This document shows positions 11,201-22,776 of a stretch of DNA of 64,000 nucleotides, piece after piece. The notes below the pieces were generated by a model. The model made no database searches and had not been told where the DNA came from. It was given only the letters and a program-made list of their open reading frames with translations. Origin of the DNA: Ustilaginoidea virens (Eukaryota; Ascomycota; Sordariomycetes; Hypocreales; Clavicipitaceae). Location: positions 186,001 to 250,000 of the forward strand of contig NC_057318.1 of NCBI RefSeq assembly GCF_000687475.1, in the 5' to 3' direction. Each line of letters begins with the position of its first letter. The first letter of the stretch is position 1. Position numbers and translations under genes: made by a program.

Positions 11201-13450
11201 GCAGAATACTTTAATAAAAATCCGCTAAAGACCTAAGATAAGGTTCTAACCCTTATATATTTAACTCTATTCTTATGCAAATTTATTCTAGGAAGGTCCG
11301 ATCTAGTTTAAATAGTTAAATTAGCATTCTTTTATACTAATTATAAGATAACGAAAATAAGTAGATAATCTATATAGGAAAAAGAAATACTTCGAGATCA
11401 ACTAGTCTAAATAACTAAAGCAAGTTTAGCACTCTTAGCTATCTATCGTAGTATTTAGGTAAATACTATTTTTAGTGCCCGGCTAAGAACCTAATTCCAC
11501 CTTATAATAGATGCCTCAAATACTAGCATAAGGGGTATTCTATTTCAGTTAGAAGATACTAAAACTAGAATACTAATAGATAATTCGAATTAGATAAAGA
11601 TCATTATTATTATATAGCTATTATACAAATTGGGAAACGCTGAGAAATATTATATTATGCTAAAAAAAGAGATATTAGCTATTATAGTAGGATTAAAAGA
11701 AGTCAAATAGCTAATAGAAGGATTCTTATACCTAATCAAGGTCTATATAGACTATAAGGGGATTATAGATTTTATAGCAAATTTAGGAGAAACTTATAGG
11801 AAAGTTATAAGATAGATTGACTTATTATAAGAATCCAATATCGAATATATTCATTAGCTAAATACGACGAAAATTATAAAAATTGCAGATAGAATATCTA
11901 GACTACTAGATGTATTAAGATTAGAACCTATAGAATTAAAATAGAGAATAAAAATAGAAATTAAATTAGGATTAACAAAATTAGTACTAAATATCGTAAT
12001 AGATTCTAAATTAGTACTGCCAGAAAAAGGAATATTAGATCGAAATACTATCGAAAAATTGTCTATTAAACTTCACCTATAGTTTAGTTTAGCTTAGTAT
12101 AGAGAGATACTTATAGTAATAATATACAGTTATAATACTATTACTCTAGACTAAAGAAGATTTATATAAAGATATTTACTAAAGTATCGACTTATCGATT
12201 GAAGGTTATATTAGCTAAAAATAGATAAATCCTTAGCTAAATGTATTTTAGAAGGTAGGGTATCGACTAAACTATAAGCCTTCTATAATGCAAAAGGATA
12301 CTTCGGTCTAGCAATTATATTATAGGCCATTTGAGGGAAATTCTATTAGCCTTTAAGAACTAGAGATATTAAAATATATTATTAGTTATACTTAGTATAT
12401 TAACAAATAAGACCTAAAATCGTAAGAGCTAATCCGAAATCTATTATAGTTTTAGAACTATAGGAGATGGTCGCAATAGACTATCTAGGCCCTATTATAC
12501 TAAAAACGAGAGAGGGAGAAATATATATTCTAATAGCCATAAACTATACTACTAGATTTCTTTTAATGCAGACTTATATTAAGGCAATAGGAATTACAGT
12601 AATAGAAGCTTAGGGAAAATACTAAGGATTAATATTCGGATAGCCAAAAAGGATGTATTGCGATAATAGATCCTATTTTAAAAATCAACTTTTTTAAGCT
12701 ATAGGAGAAAAATATAGAATATAGGTAACTTTCGGACCAGTCTTATACCTAGCTTCTATAAGACTAGCCGAAAGAAATATAAGACTTATAAAGAACTAAT
12801 TAATAAAATAGGCTATAGAAAGGAATAGAATATCATTAGAATTATAAAACCAAACTATCCCTTCTATTATAGTAGTACTAAATAATCGATATATAATTAT
12901 AATTAGAATATCTCTAGCTATATTGATATTCGGTCTCGAACTATTTTCCTAGTATAATAGCATAACTAAGTGGGATTAGGATAAGGCTAATAAGCTAGAG
13001 ATAACCGATAATAAATTCATTCGAGATATAAATTTATTAATAATCGACTAAAGAAAGGAGAAATAGGAAAAAGTATAAATCTAAAAAGTATCCCTTTTAT
13101 CGAATAAAGTTAATAAAGTTTTATATAACTTTAAAGTTAGCGATAGAGTTTAGGAGAAAATAAATAAAGAAAGTAAGTAGAAAGAAAAATTTTATAAAAC
13201 TTAGGGAAACCTATTAAGAGTTATTAAAGTTCTATTATTAGTTACTTATATAATAGAGCCGATTCAGGGAGGAATAAAAAAAAAGATATATATAGACAAT
13301 TTGAAAGGTATTATCGACCGGCTAAAATATTTATAACCTCTACGACTAAATATATAGGATCTAGTAGAATAGTTAGATAAAAAAGAGGCTAAAAATCTAG
13401 AAGAATAATATAGAAAATTAAAAAGTTGCAGTTAGGGATAGCTATAATAA
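8281..13450 (+). pseudogene. Second gag-pol retroelement (Ty3/gypsy-like), heavily RIP-damaged
   Basis: Extremely AT-rich + strand gag-pol remnant. At about 9536-9590 a CCHC zinc-knuckle remnant is readable as CFNYRE.GYIGY, with some Cys/His positions turned to Tyr. RNase H follows as IDASNTSIRGILFQ (about 11507) and an 'AEKYYIMLKKEILAI' block (about 11640), then the integrase core as VAIDYLGPI (about 12470). The RT-RNaseH-integrase order fits Ty3/gypsy. Stops are mostly TAG/TAA at expected CAG, CAA or TGG sites. A 73-codon piece at 9755-9976 is the longest open fragment. The element is interrupted by less AT-rich DNA at about 10030-10760. Confidence 0.7.
10030..10760. mobile_element. Nested insertion inside the second gag-pol element, with minisatellite
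   Basis: Base composition changes sharply here: CpA/TpG reappear and the pol frame is lost, returning after about 10760. At 10425-10545 a word of about 14-20 bp with core CCACCACACTAGTAG repeats six to seven times with variants. Clear terminal repeats or a target duplication were not found, so the boundaries are approximate and the element type is unknown. Confidence 0.45.
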
Positions 13451-14750
13451 CTTCTCTTACTTTATCTTTATTTTTATAGGGTAGGGCGGATAACACTTAT
13501 ATATTATATATCTGCCCTTTCTTCTTTTTTTTTCTTTTCTCCCTTTTATATTTCCTTAATATGACTTTTAGTCTTAGTAATAGTAGTTTCTTTTTATTTT
13601 TTTTCTTTCTCTAGTAGTAGTAGTTTCCTTTTTTTATTTTCTTTTTTTAGCAGTAGTAGTTCTTCCTTTTATATTTCTTTACTGCAAAATTCAGACCTTA
13701 CAATAGCAGCACAATATACTTTTACTTCTTGCAATAATAGTACGGCATTTTTTTACCTTAAAGATAAATCTAGAAATATTCGAGGGCAATACTATATTCA
13801 CTAAAAAGAATATATATACTAAAAGGGTTCCTTCTTCGAATAAAGACTATATCAAATAAATAAAAGAAAAAGCTATAACTAATGATATTACTATGCCTAA
13901 TAATGCCACCGAGAAAGGTATATAGGAAAATATAGAGGAAGTAAAGAATCATTTCCCTAGAAGGCTATATATAGAATTCGCGTATTATTTCCGAGAATAA
14001 CTTAAGCACCTCCCTATACTATTAAGAATGATTGAAGTACAGTAAATATTTAATATAATATTATTCGCTCTATTCTTAAAAATCCCTATAAAGAATAAAT
14101 TAATTATAGGGATAAAATCGCCAAATAGGATATATAACCTAGATATAATAATTTAGTCTGCTATTATAAAGATTCTATAGAAGGAAGATATCCTTATTTA
14201 ATATAATAAATAGGATAAATCGAATGCGATCGAATATTATGCAAAAGTGCTAGAAAAGATCTACTATTATAGAGTAAACTTATTTGATTTGCCATAGGAG
14301 CCAAAAGAGGCTATAATAGTATAGCCAAAGAAAAGAAAAACGAATAAAGTAATAGAAGAAGGCATAAATACTATAAAAAGAATAAGACATACGAATAATA
14401 AGGAAGATAATATAATTAGAGCAGCTAATATTATTGCAGAAGCAATAAGAATGGGACTTGAGAAGATTGCTAATGTATTAAAAGAATGAATTTGCTAATA
14501 AAAATGGTTTTTTTTATTTTTTTATTTTTTACTTATGTTCGCTGGAAGAAGTATTATTTTTTTTTGCTAGGCTCTAGAGAATGCTTCTCTTTCTTTTTTT
14601 ATTGTTGCGATCAATACTATAGAGAAGTATCTTTTGCTTTTTTTAGTGTTATGGGCAACACTATAGAAGAAAGGGGGGATCCTATAAAGGGATTAAATAG
14701 TGGGGTTTCAGACTAGATTAGCTCAAGAACAATTAAACCTCCTACACAAT
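13451..14750. other. AT-rich degenerate DNA right of the retroelement
   Basis: Pyrimidine-rich stretch (13500-13690, T runs with TAGTAG words), then a + strand region of about 700 bp (13760-14490) that reads as a charged protein with several TAG/TAA stops, possibly an accessory ORF of the element or an RIP-damaged gene. It ends in T-rich DNA with two short hairpins (for example AGTGTT/AACACT around 14645-14662). No function can be assigned. Confidence 0.4.
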
Positions 14751-14876
14751 ACATTTTGGCTCCATGCCAGTGGAAAGAATTCACAACCCAGTAGATGTCC
14801 TTGAGTCCTTGACCTTGTGATGATGGTTTAGGGGCCAACATGAAAGTTTAGGCGATGCCGATAAAGGAAGTCACGA

Positions 14877-14909
14877 CCCACCTAGCTACGGCCCCACCTA
14901 GCTACGGCC
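14877..14909. repeat. Two tandem copies of a 16-bp word
   Basis: CCCACCTAGCTACGGC occurs twice in direct tandem. It lies at the boundary where RIP-type composition gives way to normal composition. Confidence 0.8.
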
Positions 14910-15051
14910 CCACGAAAACAACAAGGTGCGATGCCCCATCGAAGGGCCTCTGTAGGCCATTAAAGCTCCAAAGCGGCCGATATTGCGTAGAAAACCCTAA
15001 TTAGTAGGTAAGGCAAATACTCTGCATTAGGCTGTGTACCGTTAAAATAAC

Positions 15052-15678
15052 TTGCATGTAGGTACCTATTCGATTTACGATCCCCCGTCATTTATTACCC
15101 CCCTACTGGGGCGATACTCTGTGAGGGCCCAAAGTCTCCTAATTCGCCCACGTACGTTGGCAAAAGCTCAGAGAAGCTCAGCGTTATTGGAAATCCCCCC
15201 CCAAGTTGCTGCCTCCCAAGATCCTGCGCTGCCGAAAGGATTTCATCCGGCCCTGCGGTCTCATCCGGATCCAACCTTTTCGGGCAACCCCCCATGGGCT
15301 TTGATCCCACCATCCAAGGTTTTTCACACGGTGGGGCTGCTGCTCCATCGCATCCGGGCGTCCGACAGAGCAAGCATCTGCGGCAATAAATGCGCGTGGT
15401 CCGACTCCCCACGGAAGCTGGGACGGCGCCGCAGGGGTGCCTATCCCAGTCGGCGCGGTACCTTGCGGGCACGGGCTGGCCCTTGCTTCTGCAATGCTGC
15501 AGCGGCGCGCGATTCCCCTCGCAGCTTGGAAGCAAGCCATGTGGATAAAGAGAGTCTGGAGTACATTGCACGTCGAGAAGCCTGCCTAGTTCAGCCAAAC
15601 CCTGCCATCTTTCCGAGACGAGCCTGTCTCGTCTGGGAAATGTTGTGCGTAGAGCAGATAGGGGAGATGGCTATGTAG
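15052..15678. other. GC-rich island with long overlapping ORFs, unrecognised
   Basis: After 14.7 kb of AT-rich DNA, this GC-rich block is open on the + strand for 208 codons (15052-15678) and on the - strand for 167 codons (15095-15598) and 118 codons (15184-15540). None resembles a family I know. The + ORF is Arg/Pro/Ser-rich without domain features. Open frames on both strands are expected by chance in GC-rich DNA, so this may be a gene fragment, a repeat, or non-coding DNA. No intron or promoter signal decides it. Confidence 0.3.
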
Positions 15679-15714
15679 TAAGTAGCTATTAATAGAAAAA
15701 TATAGGGAAAGTGC

Positions 15715-16050
15715 TTAATCTGCTTTGGGCCTAGCCGCGGCTTTTATATTCGAAAAAACCGGGACTTCATGTTTACGTGTGCGTACGCAGCCTGGGATGG
15801 GCAGATGACCTCGACAGGTCGTGCCCAGTGTCTGCCATGTACGTAGGATAGGTCGATCCACGCACCGGCAGTCATTTTGGCTAGATGGCGTCAAGCTGAC
15901 CTTTGAAAGAGGTCTGGTAGAGCTGCCAGGCCTTGTAAGCGCCCGGGCAGTACCAGCAGGTAGGAGGTATTCTTCCACTCGTTGCATTTCTCCCCTCGTC
16001 GCCAATTCTTGCATCTCGCAGTAGATTTGCTTTAGCATTTCATTACTCAT
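15715..16050 (-). CDS. Possible small hypothetical protein
   Basis: A 111-codon minus-strand ORF starts MSNEMLKQIYCEMQELATRG, an amphipathic helix-like N-terminus, and then becomes Ser/Thr/Arg-rich. A splice donor-like site (AAAG/gtcagc, about 15901) and an acceptor-like site (atcccag/G, about 15793) would give a shorter two-exon product ending soon after the acceptor. I do not recognise the protein. It lies downstream of the 16.3-19.9 kb gene on the same strand and next to the transposon island, so it could equally be a relic or chance ORF. Confidence 0.25.
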   Translation of the reverse strand: MSNEMLKQIYCEMQELATRGEMQRVEEYLLPAGTARALTRPGSSTRPLSKVSLTPSSQNDCRCVDRPILRTWQTLGTTCRGHLPIPGCVRTRKHEVPVFSNIKAAARPKAD

Positions 16051-16327
16051 TCAAAGCGGATCGCTAGATACAATCAATTGCGCGTGTCTGCTCCCGCGCC
16101 GCCGCAGCCCCGCGCCGTCATTCACACTTCGGTCGTCGAGGCAGCTTGCTCGCCTGTTCGGTCAATGCCGGCGTCGGATGCAAATGATTTGTTGTCGGCT
16201 TACTAGTTGTGCGACGTATTTGGGGGGTTTTCCCTCCCATTCCACCCAACACTCCCCGGCTCTAGTCCCAGTTTCAACTTTGTCAATGCCGTGTTTTCCG
16301 CTTCGTCCCAGGTTCCCGTCATTCTCA

Positions 16328-19300
16328 TTACAGCTCATCCCGCAGTTTTTGCGCCGAATCCTTGACAGCCCCTGTCGCCTGGCTGGCCACGCTGCTCAGC
16401 TTGTTCCGCGCCGAGGCCGCCGCGACGCTGGCTTCGCTGGCCACGCTTCCGACGTTGGACGTCGCGGTGGCGTAGGCAGCGCTGAGCCTCGACATGACGC
16501 TCTCGCTGAAAGTCGGCTCTTTGCCGACCATTAATTCTGAAATAATCCTGTTGACGGCGTCAAACTGCCTCGCTGCAGAGTCTGATGCCGCAGACGCAGA
16601 GTCGGCCACGGCTCCGGTGACAGCCGCGGCCACGGAGCCTGCCGTTTGCGTGGCACCCTCGTACCACCCCAGCGCTGAGGGCTGGCCGTAGACATCAGCG
16701 CTGATCTGGGAAACGACGGCGTCCCATGTGTCAACGAGTGAGCCGGCCATGCCGACCATCTGTTCAGCCGCCGCATCCGCTACCTTCTCAATGGCGTCTT
16801 GGGCATCTTGCGCCATCGAAAGGGCCCCTTCGGTGGCCGCTGAATAGGCAGACTTGACAGCCTCGTCGGCTGCGCTGACCGCGGCCGCGGCCGATTTCCC
16901 AGCGACTGACGCCATCGAGGACGCAGATCCTGCGAAATCGGTGGGTGTCGGGGAGGCGGTGGCTGACGACCATGCAGATGATGCTGCCGCCATGAAGCTC
17001 GAGTACCTGTCTTGTGCCAAGCCCAGTCCAGCGTAGTAGTGATACTTGGCTTGCTCGTAGTACTTTTCTGGTGCCGAGGTGGGAGTCGCAGTGGCAGCTC
17101 CGAGGGCAATCAGCACACTCTGATATTGGATCTCAGCCCACAGTCGACCTTCTCTCAGCCGCTGTGCCGCGATTGACTCCACGCGTTGCCAGTCAGGCAG
17201 CTTGCTGGGTCTTGTCGGCGAAGGAGTGGGAGTCGAGCCGCCAGCAACGGCGTCATTCAGTTTCTGGCTCGCGGCAGACACGGCACTGCCGTAGGCAGCG
17301 GAAACGGATGAAAAGAGCTGTTCATGGACTGGTTTCGAGGTGCCCTGAATCTGCGCCGAGACGACCGAGAGAGCGCTAGAATACTGGTCAGCAGCCAAGG
17401 CCACAGCGTCAGAGTATGCTGCTTGGGCTGCCCTGGCCATGTCCGCAAGGGTGTCAGAGTCACCATCGTCGTCTAGGATGGGGCTTCTATCCGCCACTGA
17501 CTGAGCAGCCGCTCCAAAAATGGCTGGCGTCACGGATCTCAGTTGTTCTTGAGCTTCCCCGGCCCCCGATTCTTCAAAATCACTTGCTGCAGCCTCGTTT
17601 TCCGGCGTGTTCGGCTTCGGTTGCGATGCGACCCTCGGTTCGCTAGGGGCATTGCCCAGAATGATGGGGCTTTCTTCAGGCTCAGCGTCGGCTTTGTGGA
17701 CAGTGGGCTCGGCAATGATGATTGGAGTGTTGTCGAGAACATCATCCTTCACCGTCAACGGCTCCAGGACTATGGCTGTTTCATCCGCCGCTGCCTCGCT
17801 GGCAATTTCTTCCCCAATCCCTGGCTCGACGATTGGCTCAATGTTCGGTTTAGCATCTCGCTCAGCCCCTTCGGCAACCGCGTCTTTCAACTTCTCCTCC
17901 TCGGCAGCTAGAATTGCCTCTGCTCTCACCCTCTCAGCAGCATCAGCAGCCGATCGCATTGCGTCGGAATCGAAATTTTCTGTGGCATCGTGGGCCTTAA
18001 TCTTCCAGCTGGAAACTTGCTTCAATCTGGCCAGTTCCTTGGCTGCAGCGGACGCCAAGCTCATTCCGTTCTCTTCTATTTGGTGGGAAAGCTCCTGGGC
18101 CTCAAGAAGTGCGGGATGAGTCACAATCAGCTGCTTCAATTCCTCCGTCCAGCTGCTCAGCGTCTTTTTCAGTTCGTGGTACTTTTGCCAGTCCTTGTAG
18201 GTAACGCCGTCTGTCCAGGCCCACTTCATGCCAATATTCTGTAAGGCCAGGTTGCGCGTCTCGTCGAGAATCTGGAAATAGACGTCGGCGGCATTAAGCA
18301 CGGTGTCTTGAAGTTCGGAATCATAGTCTTCTCGCCAACCGCGAATCACCTGAGCTTTCTTCTTAATTGCAACCCCGGCAGTTCGGATAGCGTCAACACA
18401 TTCCTGTTGTGCCTCGGATCCAGCATTTTTCACGATGGATTGAATGCTCTCCTTCAATTTGGCCATCTCGGATGCGATGGTGTCATTGAGTTCTTTGAGA
18501 AGCGCTTTTCCATTCATGTTCGCGTTCTCGTCCATTATGGCTCTTGCAATATCATGTACTTGATCTTCCATGGCGCCAGCACCCTCTTCTGCTTGAGCAG
18601 CAAACTTATCCTGCCAGGTTGCCAAGTCATTGGCAACCATTTCACGAGCATTTTTGCGCTTATCGCTTTCGTTCTCGGTAGCTGGCGGGGCCTTGACAGG
18701 GTTCCAGTATTCTGCGGGTTTGTTCTCGGCCGTCGGAGTGGAAGTGGCTTCTTGTTTTTCGGCACCGGTTGAAGACGCAAGGGTGGATGGACTCTGAGGA
18801 GGGGGTTTGCTAAACGCTGAGGAGATTGATAAACCAGTCGAGCTATTTATACGCAACATTCAGCACTCATACAGGTCAAAACAAGGTAGGCTTCATGACA
18901 GGTGTTTATATACGTACGCTCCAAAGGTGCGATCGCTGGTGGTGGCGACCTTGCTCGTGACGTTGGACTTGGTCCTGTATCGACCCAGACGTTCTCCAAT
19001 GCGGACAAGCTGCGGCTCTACATTCTCCACATAGACAAAACGCAATTGTGGCCAGACTGCGGTGTCTAAGAAAGCATTTGCCTTGGCCCCAGCCCAGTAA
19101 GTGGCAGGGAGTGCTGTGCTGGTTGCAAATTCGGCTGCCGCATCATAACCACGCACCGCATACGGACGGGCAAGCTCATAGCCAGGGAGAAGGTAGGCAC
19201 TGTAGACTTGCACCGAATGCTTCTGTGCGAGGTTGTAATACGGGCCGACAACCTCGCCTGCCTTGTCCAGGTACGGTGCTACCGACTTGTCGTAATTTGA

Positions 19301-19885
19301 TTTGATCTGTGTCTGAAGTCGAAGCAATCGAGGTTGTCCATTGCGCACCCACTGGGCGCGTGCATACGCCTGCCCCCTGTTAACCAATGGGGTAGTATAC
19401 AAAACAGCATAGCGCCGCGTGGGGGTCAGGATGCGGTTATTTAAAGTGTCGCAATAAGGTCTGACGACTTGCGCATAAGGTGCCGCGTACTCGTCGAACA
19501 GCGGCTGAACATGCGGCGCGACAACGTTCTTGACCCGGAAGTATGGCTTGCAGATCAAAGGTGAGTCATCACCGCAGGCTTCGAAAGACGGCGGACACCG
19601 GAAGAGAATCGTGAGGATGGCAGCCCATGTGGTAAGTCTGCGAAATCACATGAAAAAACATCGTTAGCCTTGGCAGCTCTGTTCTTCATCATCCCAGCCT
19701 CAATTCGTGCGCGGACAAGCTGCGGAAAGGATAACGTACCGTGCGATACAATTCAAGGCCCAGGCGAAGAAGCCGCGCCGTTGCTTGGGCGCCGCTCTGC
19801 GACTCTTTGTTTGGCCGTTTAATAACTTGCCATTAGCATGGGCTGGCCCGGTTCCAGCCTTGCCTTTGGTATCAGCGACGGCCAT
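16328..19885 (-). CDS. Conserved fungal membrane-anchored Ala/Ser-rich protein (often mislabelled 'transcription factor hoxa13')
   Basis: Three exons: 19885-19740, 19637-18918 and 18842-16328, joined by introns of 102 and 75 bp with canonical gtacgt donors. The product is about 1126 aa. The start MAVADTKGKAG at 19885 was preferred to an in-frame ATG 22 codons upstream because homologues begin close to it; that choice is not certain. Exon 1 is Lys/Arg-rich. The first junction creates a short hydrophobic stretch (LTTWAAILTILF, residues about 50-61) followed by Cys and a Tyr/Pro-rich region (residues about 70-290, repeats like 'APYAQVVRPY' and 'VGPYYN'). A conserved core around 'KWAWTDGVTYKDW' lies in exon 3, and the C-terminal third is long amphipathic Ala/Ser repeats. 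Databases often call this family 'transcription factor hoxa13'; no homeodomain is visible, so that name is unsupported. A membrane or lipid-surface role is inference. Confidence 0.85.
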
Positions 19886-21146
19886 GGCGAAACCGACAAG
19901 GCAATCAGTGTCAATCTGCAGTCGCTTGGCAATGCTGATGCACGAGCACACTGCGTCGTGGGCAAGGAAGGCTCACGAGCCGCTTCAGAGCGGCTGGATC
20001 CTTGCGACGAAAAGAAACAAGGCCAGCTTCCAATCCGTGAAACCGTCTGGTGCTATGATGGAGTGGCGGAAGGTGGTAGGACGCGCATGGAAGACCCAGA
20101 GCCGGCTTGCGTGCCCTGCGGATCGCGGACGTGTCGGATCGATGAGATCGAGGAGCCCTGGCAGCTCAGAACAAAGCTGCGTGCCCTTGGGAGAAAGGAC
20201 GAGGCCGCGGAAAGAGACAGCGCGGATAACTTTGTCGTGAGGCCGAGGATTGAGGGCGGACCAGACGCAAGAATGAAATCTGGGGCTGGCCGGTGCTTGG
20301 TGCAGGGGTGGAGAGCTAGGTGCTAGGTACCTAGGTACCTAATGGCAAATGTATGAACTTGTTCCAGTGCAAGCTAGGGACGGAACGGAACATTGAGAGA
20401 AGATCCACCAGTGAGCAACAGAGACGGCGGGGCTGCACACCTGTCAGCCCGCAGTACAAGTAAAATTAGCGTCGGGGTATGTACTTTTGCGGTCTGGCGG
20501 AAGTTGAATGAGATGGTTACAAACCGCCAGGATATTTAGCACGCTCAAGGAAACGCTAGCCTCGAACTAGACTGAAGAGGCGACGAAAGGCGGGAGAGGG
20601 GAAAAGAGCAGGGACGGAGTAGGGAGTTGTGTCGTTGGTGGTGGTTTGGATTGACGGTTTGGACAAGACGATGATGATGACGTTTTCAAGATGCATGTGC
20701 GTGAGTGTCCTTGTCCTTGGTGGCGGTCTGCCTGTCACGGCACATGAGAGCGTTGGGTATCAGCCAGCTGATTGGTCCCCAAGGCAAGGCGCGTCATCGT
20801 TGTATGTACTCCGTAATAGCCACAGGAGTCACCTTTCGAACCAGCCTGATTATTTTGCTCTAGTCGCAGATGTGCAAGCAACAAACCTCCCATAATGGGT
20901 ATGAGAAAAAAGTCCCACGATGATTCCATCTTGCTCCCCTGGTAACGAGCGATTTTGGGCGAAAACTTTTTTTTTTTTTGCTACAGGCGTTGCCGTAGTG
21001 TTCTCGTCTCCCTGTTGAGTTAGTTATGCGCGCCGTCAGAACCTGGGCATTTCAAAGTTCTAGAGTACGTTTCGTGTCAAATTTCACTCGGACGTTCCGA
21101 ATCAACGAATCAACGAATCAACGGGATTTTCTTGTACCAGCACGTG
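19886..21146. other. Intergenic region upstream of the 16.3-19.9 kb gene
   Basis: Contains the promoter side of the minus-strand gene. ORFs of 162-177 codons on the + strand run antisense to exon 1 and the promoter and have no recognisable product. Dispersed motifs occur: CTAGGTACCTAGGTACC at about 20325 and GTACTCCGTA at 20806. T11 is at about 20970. I see no further gene. Confidence 0.5.
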
Positions 21147-21540
21147 CCCTTTAAAGGTGCTAAGGTGCAGCTTTTGTATGAGACCCACTTTTTGCTAAAT
21201 ACCTCCTAGCAGGTACCTCCTTCTTACTAGACCGCAAAATATTAGGCACTAAAATCCTTATAGCTAATAACTAATATCAAGAGGTATAATAACTGCTAAA
21301 TACGGCCTATTAATGAGGGCATAATGCCTCCTATTTCCTATAGCTGAAATAGCAGAAATCGCCTTATAGCGCGCTACATCTTACCGGTAGTGAGATGTAG
21401 CGCTTTGTAACTCCAGATATTGTAGGTACTTCTTCTATCATACTATTTTATCGTCTGCTAATGTACCCTTTAATATACGGCTTTCTATTGGCTCAAACCC
21501 TGGTCCAGTACAAATGCTGCACCTTAGCACCTTTAAAGGG
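21147..21540. mobile_element. MITE-like element, copy 1 (394 bp)
   Basis: Terminal inverted repeats: the left end CCCTTTAAAGGTGCTAAGG... is the reverse complement of the right end ...CCTTAGCACCTTTAAAGGG, and pairing extends with mismatches to about 40 bp. The interior is AT-rich, with a central hairpin around 21370-21405 (GCTACATCT/AGATGTAGC). No coding capacity, and no clear target duplication. A second copy of the same organisation lies at 22132-22522, which supports mobility. Non-autonomous; the source transposase is not in the window. Confidence 0.8.
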
Positions 21541-22131
21541 ATTGCGGATGGAATGCCTGCCTGTTCCCGCCAATCTACTCCGTACTTCGGTTTGGAGCAG
21601 TGCATCGCTATAGAGCGTCTGATTCCTTCTGTACATACTAATCGATTTGTAGCTTTTTCACAGACTGCATCAGGATCCAGGATCGTGGAGAACCTGCTCT
21701 GTCTCAGATCTCTAGAAAATATATGTAGCAGCTACCAAGGCGAAAATCTCCTGCGAAAAGAACTAATGTCGCCGCACAAGACGCAAGACGAGAGCAATGC
21801 ATCTTTCTGCCAAGAAGCTACATACATGTATTGAACCAAGCTGATCCGTACAAGCGCGCTTAGTGGCGGGATGATTTGCCTCGTGTGCTGTGCATGACAC
21901 AGTACGCATCTCGACGCAGTTACTGTGTCTCAAAATCGTCAATGTCTTTTCCTAGAGCGTAATGTCCAACCCCAGCGCGGACATGTGACGGTACCTAGGC
22001 ACCTAAGCGGTACCTGCCTCGTAGGTTCTTATTCACATAAAGCCGAGATACATATACTTATCAACTGCTCCTTCCAGTTACCCAATCCAAAGGCTAAAGC
22101 CCGCAGGTGATCAGCAGGCAGGTCGTACTAT
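21541..22131. other. Intergenic spacer between the two MITE copies
   Basis: Holds a 106-codon ORF (21514-21834) that begins inside the MITE end and has no recognisable product, a TACTCCGTAC motif at about 21576, and CCTAGG/GGTACC words at about 21990. No gene is supported. Confidence 0.4.
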
Positions 22132-22522
22132 CCCTTTGAAGGTGCTAAGGTGCAGCGTTGTACTGGACCCACTTTTGCTAGATACCTAGCAGGTACCTCC
22201 TTCTTACTAGACTGCCAAACATTAATCACTAAAATCCTTATATTAGTAATTACAGTATTTACAATATACCTGCTAATAACTAATATCAGGAGATATGACT
22301 GCTAAATACGGCCTATTAATCAGGGCATATTGCGTATTTTCTATAGCTAAATGAGCGGAAATCGCCCCATAGCGTGTTACATCTTATGAGGAGTGGGATG
22401 TAGGACTTTGTATCTCAGGATACTGTGGGTACTTCTGCTATTATACTACCTATAGTATACGGCTTTCTATTGGCTCAAACCCTGGTCCAGTACAAAAGCT
22501 GCACCTTAGCACCTTCAAAGGG
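22132..22522. mobile_element. MITE-like element, copy 2 (391 bp)
   Basis: Starts CCCTTTGAAGGTGCTAAGG and ends with the reverse complement. The TIR pairs more perfectly than in copy 1 (through GTACTGGACC, about 40 bp). It shares blocks such as CTAGCAGGTACCTCCTTCTTACTAG and TACGGCCTATTAAT with copy 1 but differs by small indels and many C/T differences. It lies about 660 bp upstream of the DOA10 start. Confidence 0.8.
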
Positions 22523-22731
22523 ATGTACAAATCTGTCGCAGAACCATAGGCCCCACCTTCTTTGCCCCAACCCGCCATGAAACCCCCAAGAATTCGAACC
22601 CGACCGAACATTCGTCCGTCAACTTGACCAAGCGTGACGTTGCAGCCCTCCCACCCTACTCGCACCGCCTAGAACTCCCGACCAGAACTTTATTAGACCG
22701 TAATCACTGTCTTTCCTTTTAACCTCGTACT

Positions 22732-22732
<1 letters not shown>

Positions 22733-22776
<44 letters not shown>
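22733..22776. repeat. T31-A13 homopolymer junction
   Basis: Thirty-one T directly followed by thirteen A, about 410 bp upstream of the DOA10 ATG. It may belong to the promoter (poly(dT:dA) tracts exclude nucleosomes) or be a slippage tract. The exact length is prone to sequencing error. Confidence 0.8.

Noticed and set aside
19838..20326. 162- and 177-codon + ORFs opposite the first exon of the 16.3-19.9 kb gene
   Set aside because: Antisense to a supported exon and promoter, no family resemblance.
22580..22620. GTTCGAATTC-like T-arm of a tRNA on the - strand
   Set aside because: The stem bases flanking the loop do not pair and no D or anticodon arm was found. Similar words at 61190 and 61265 also failed.
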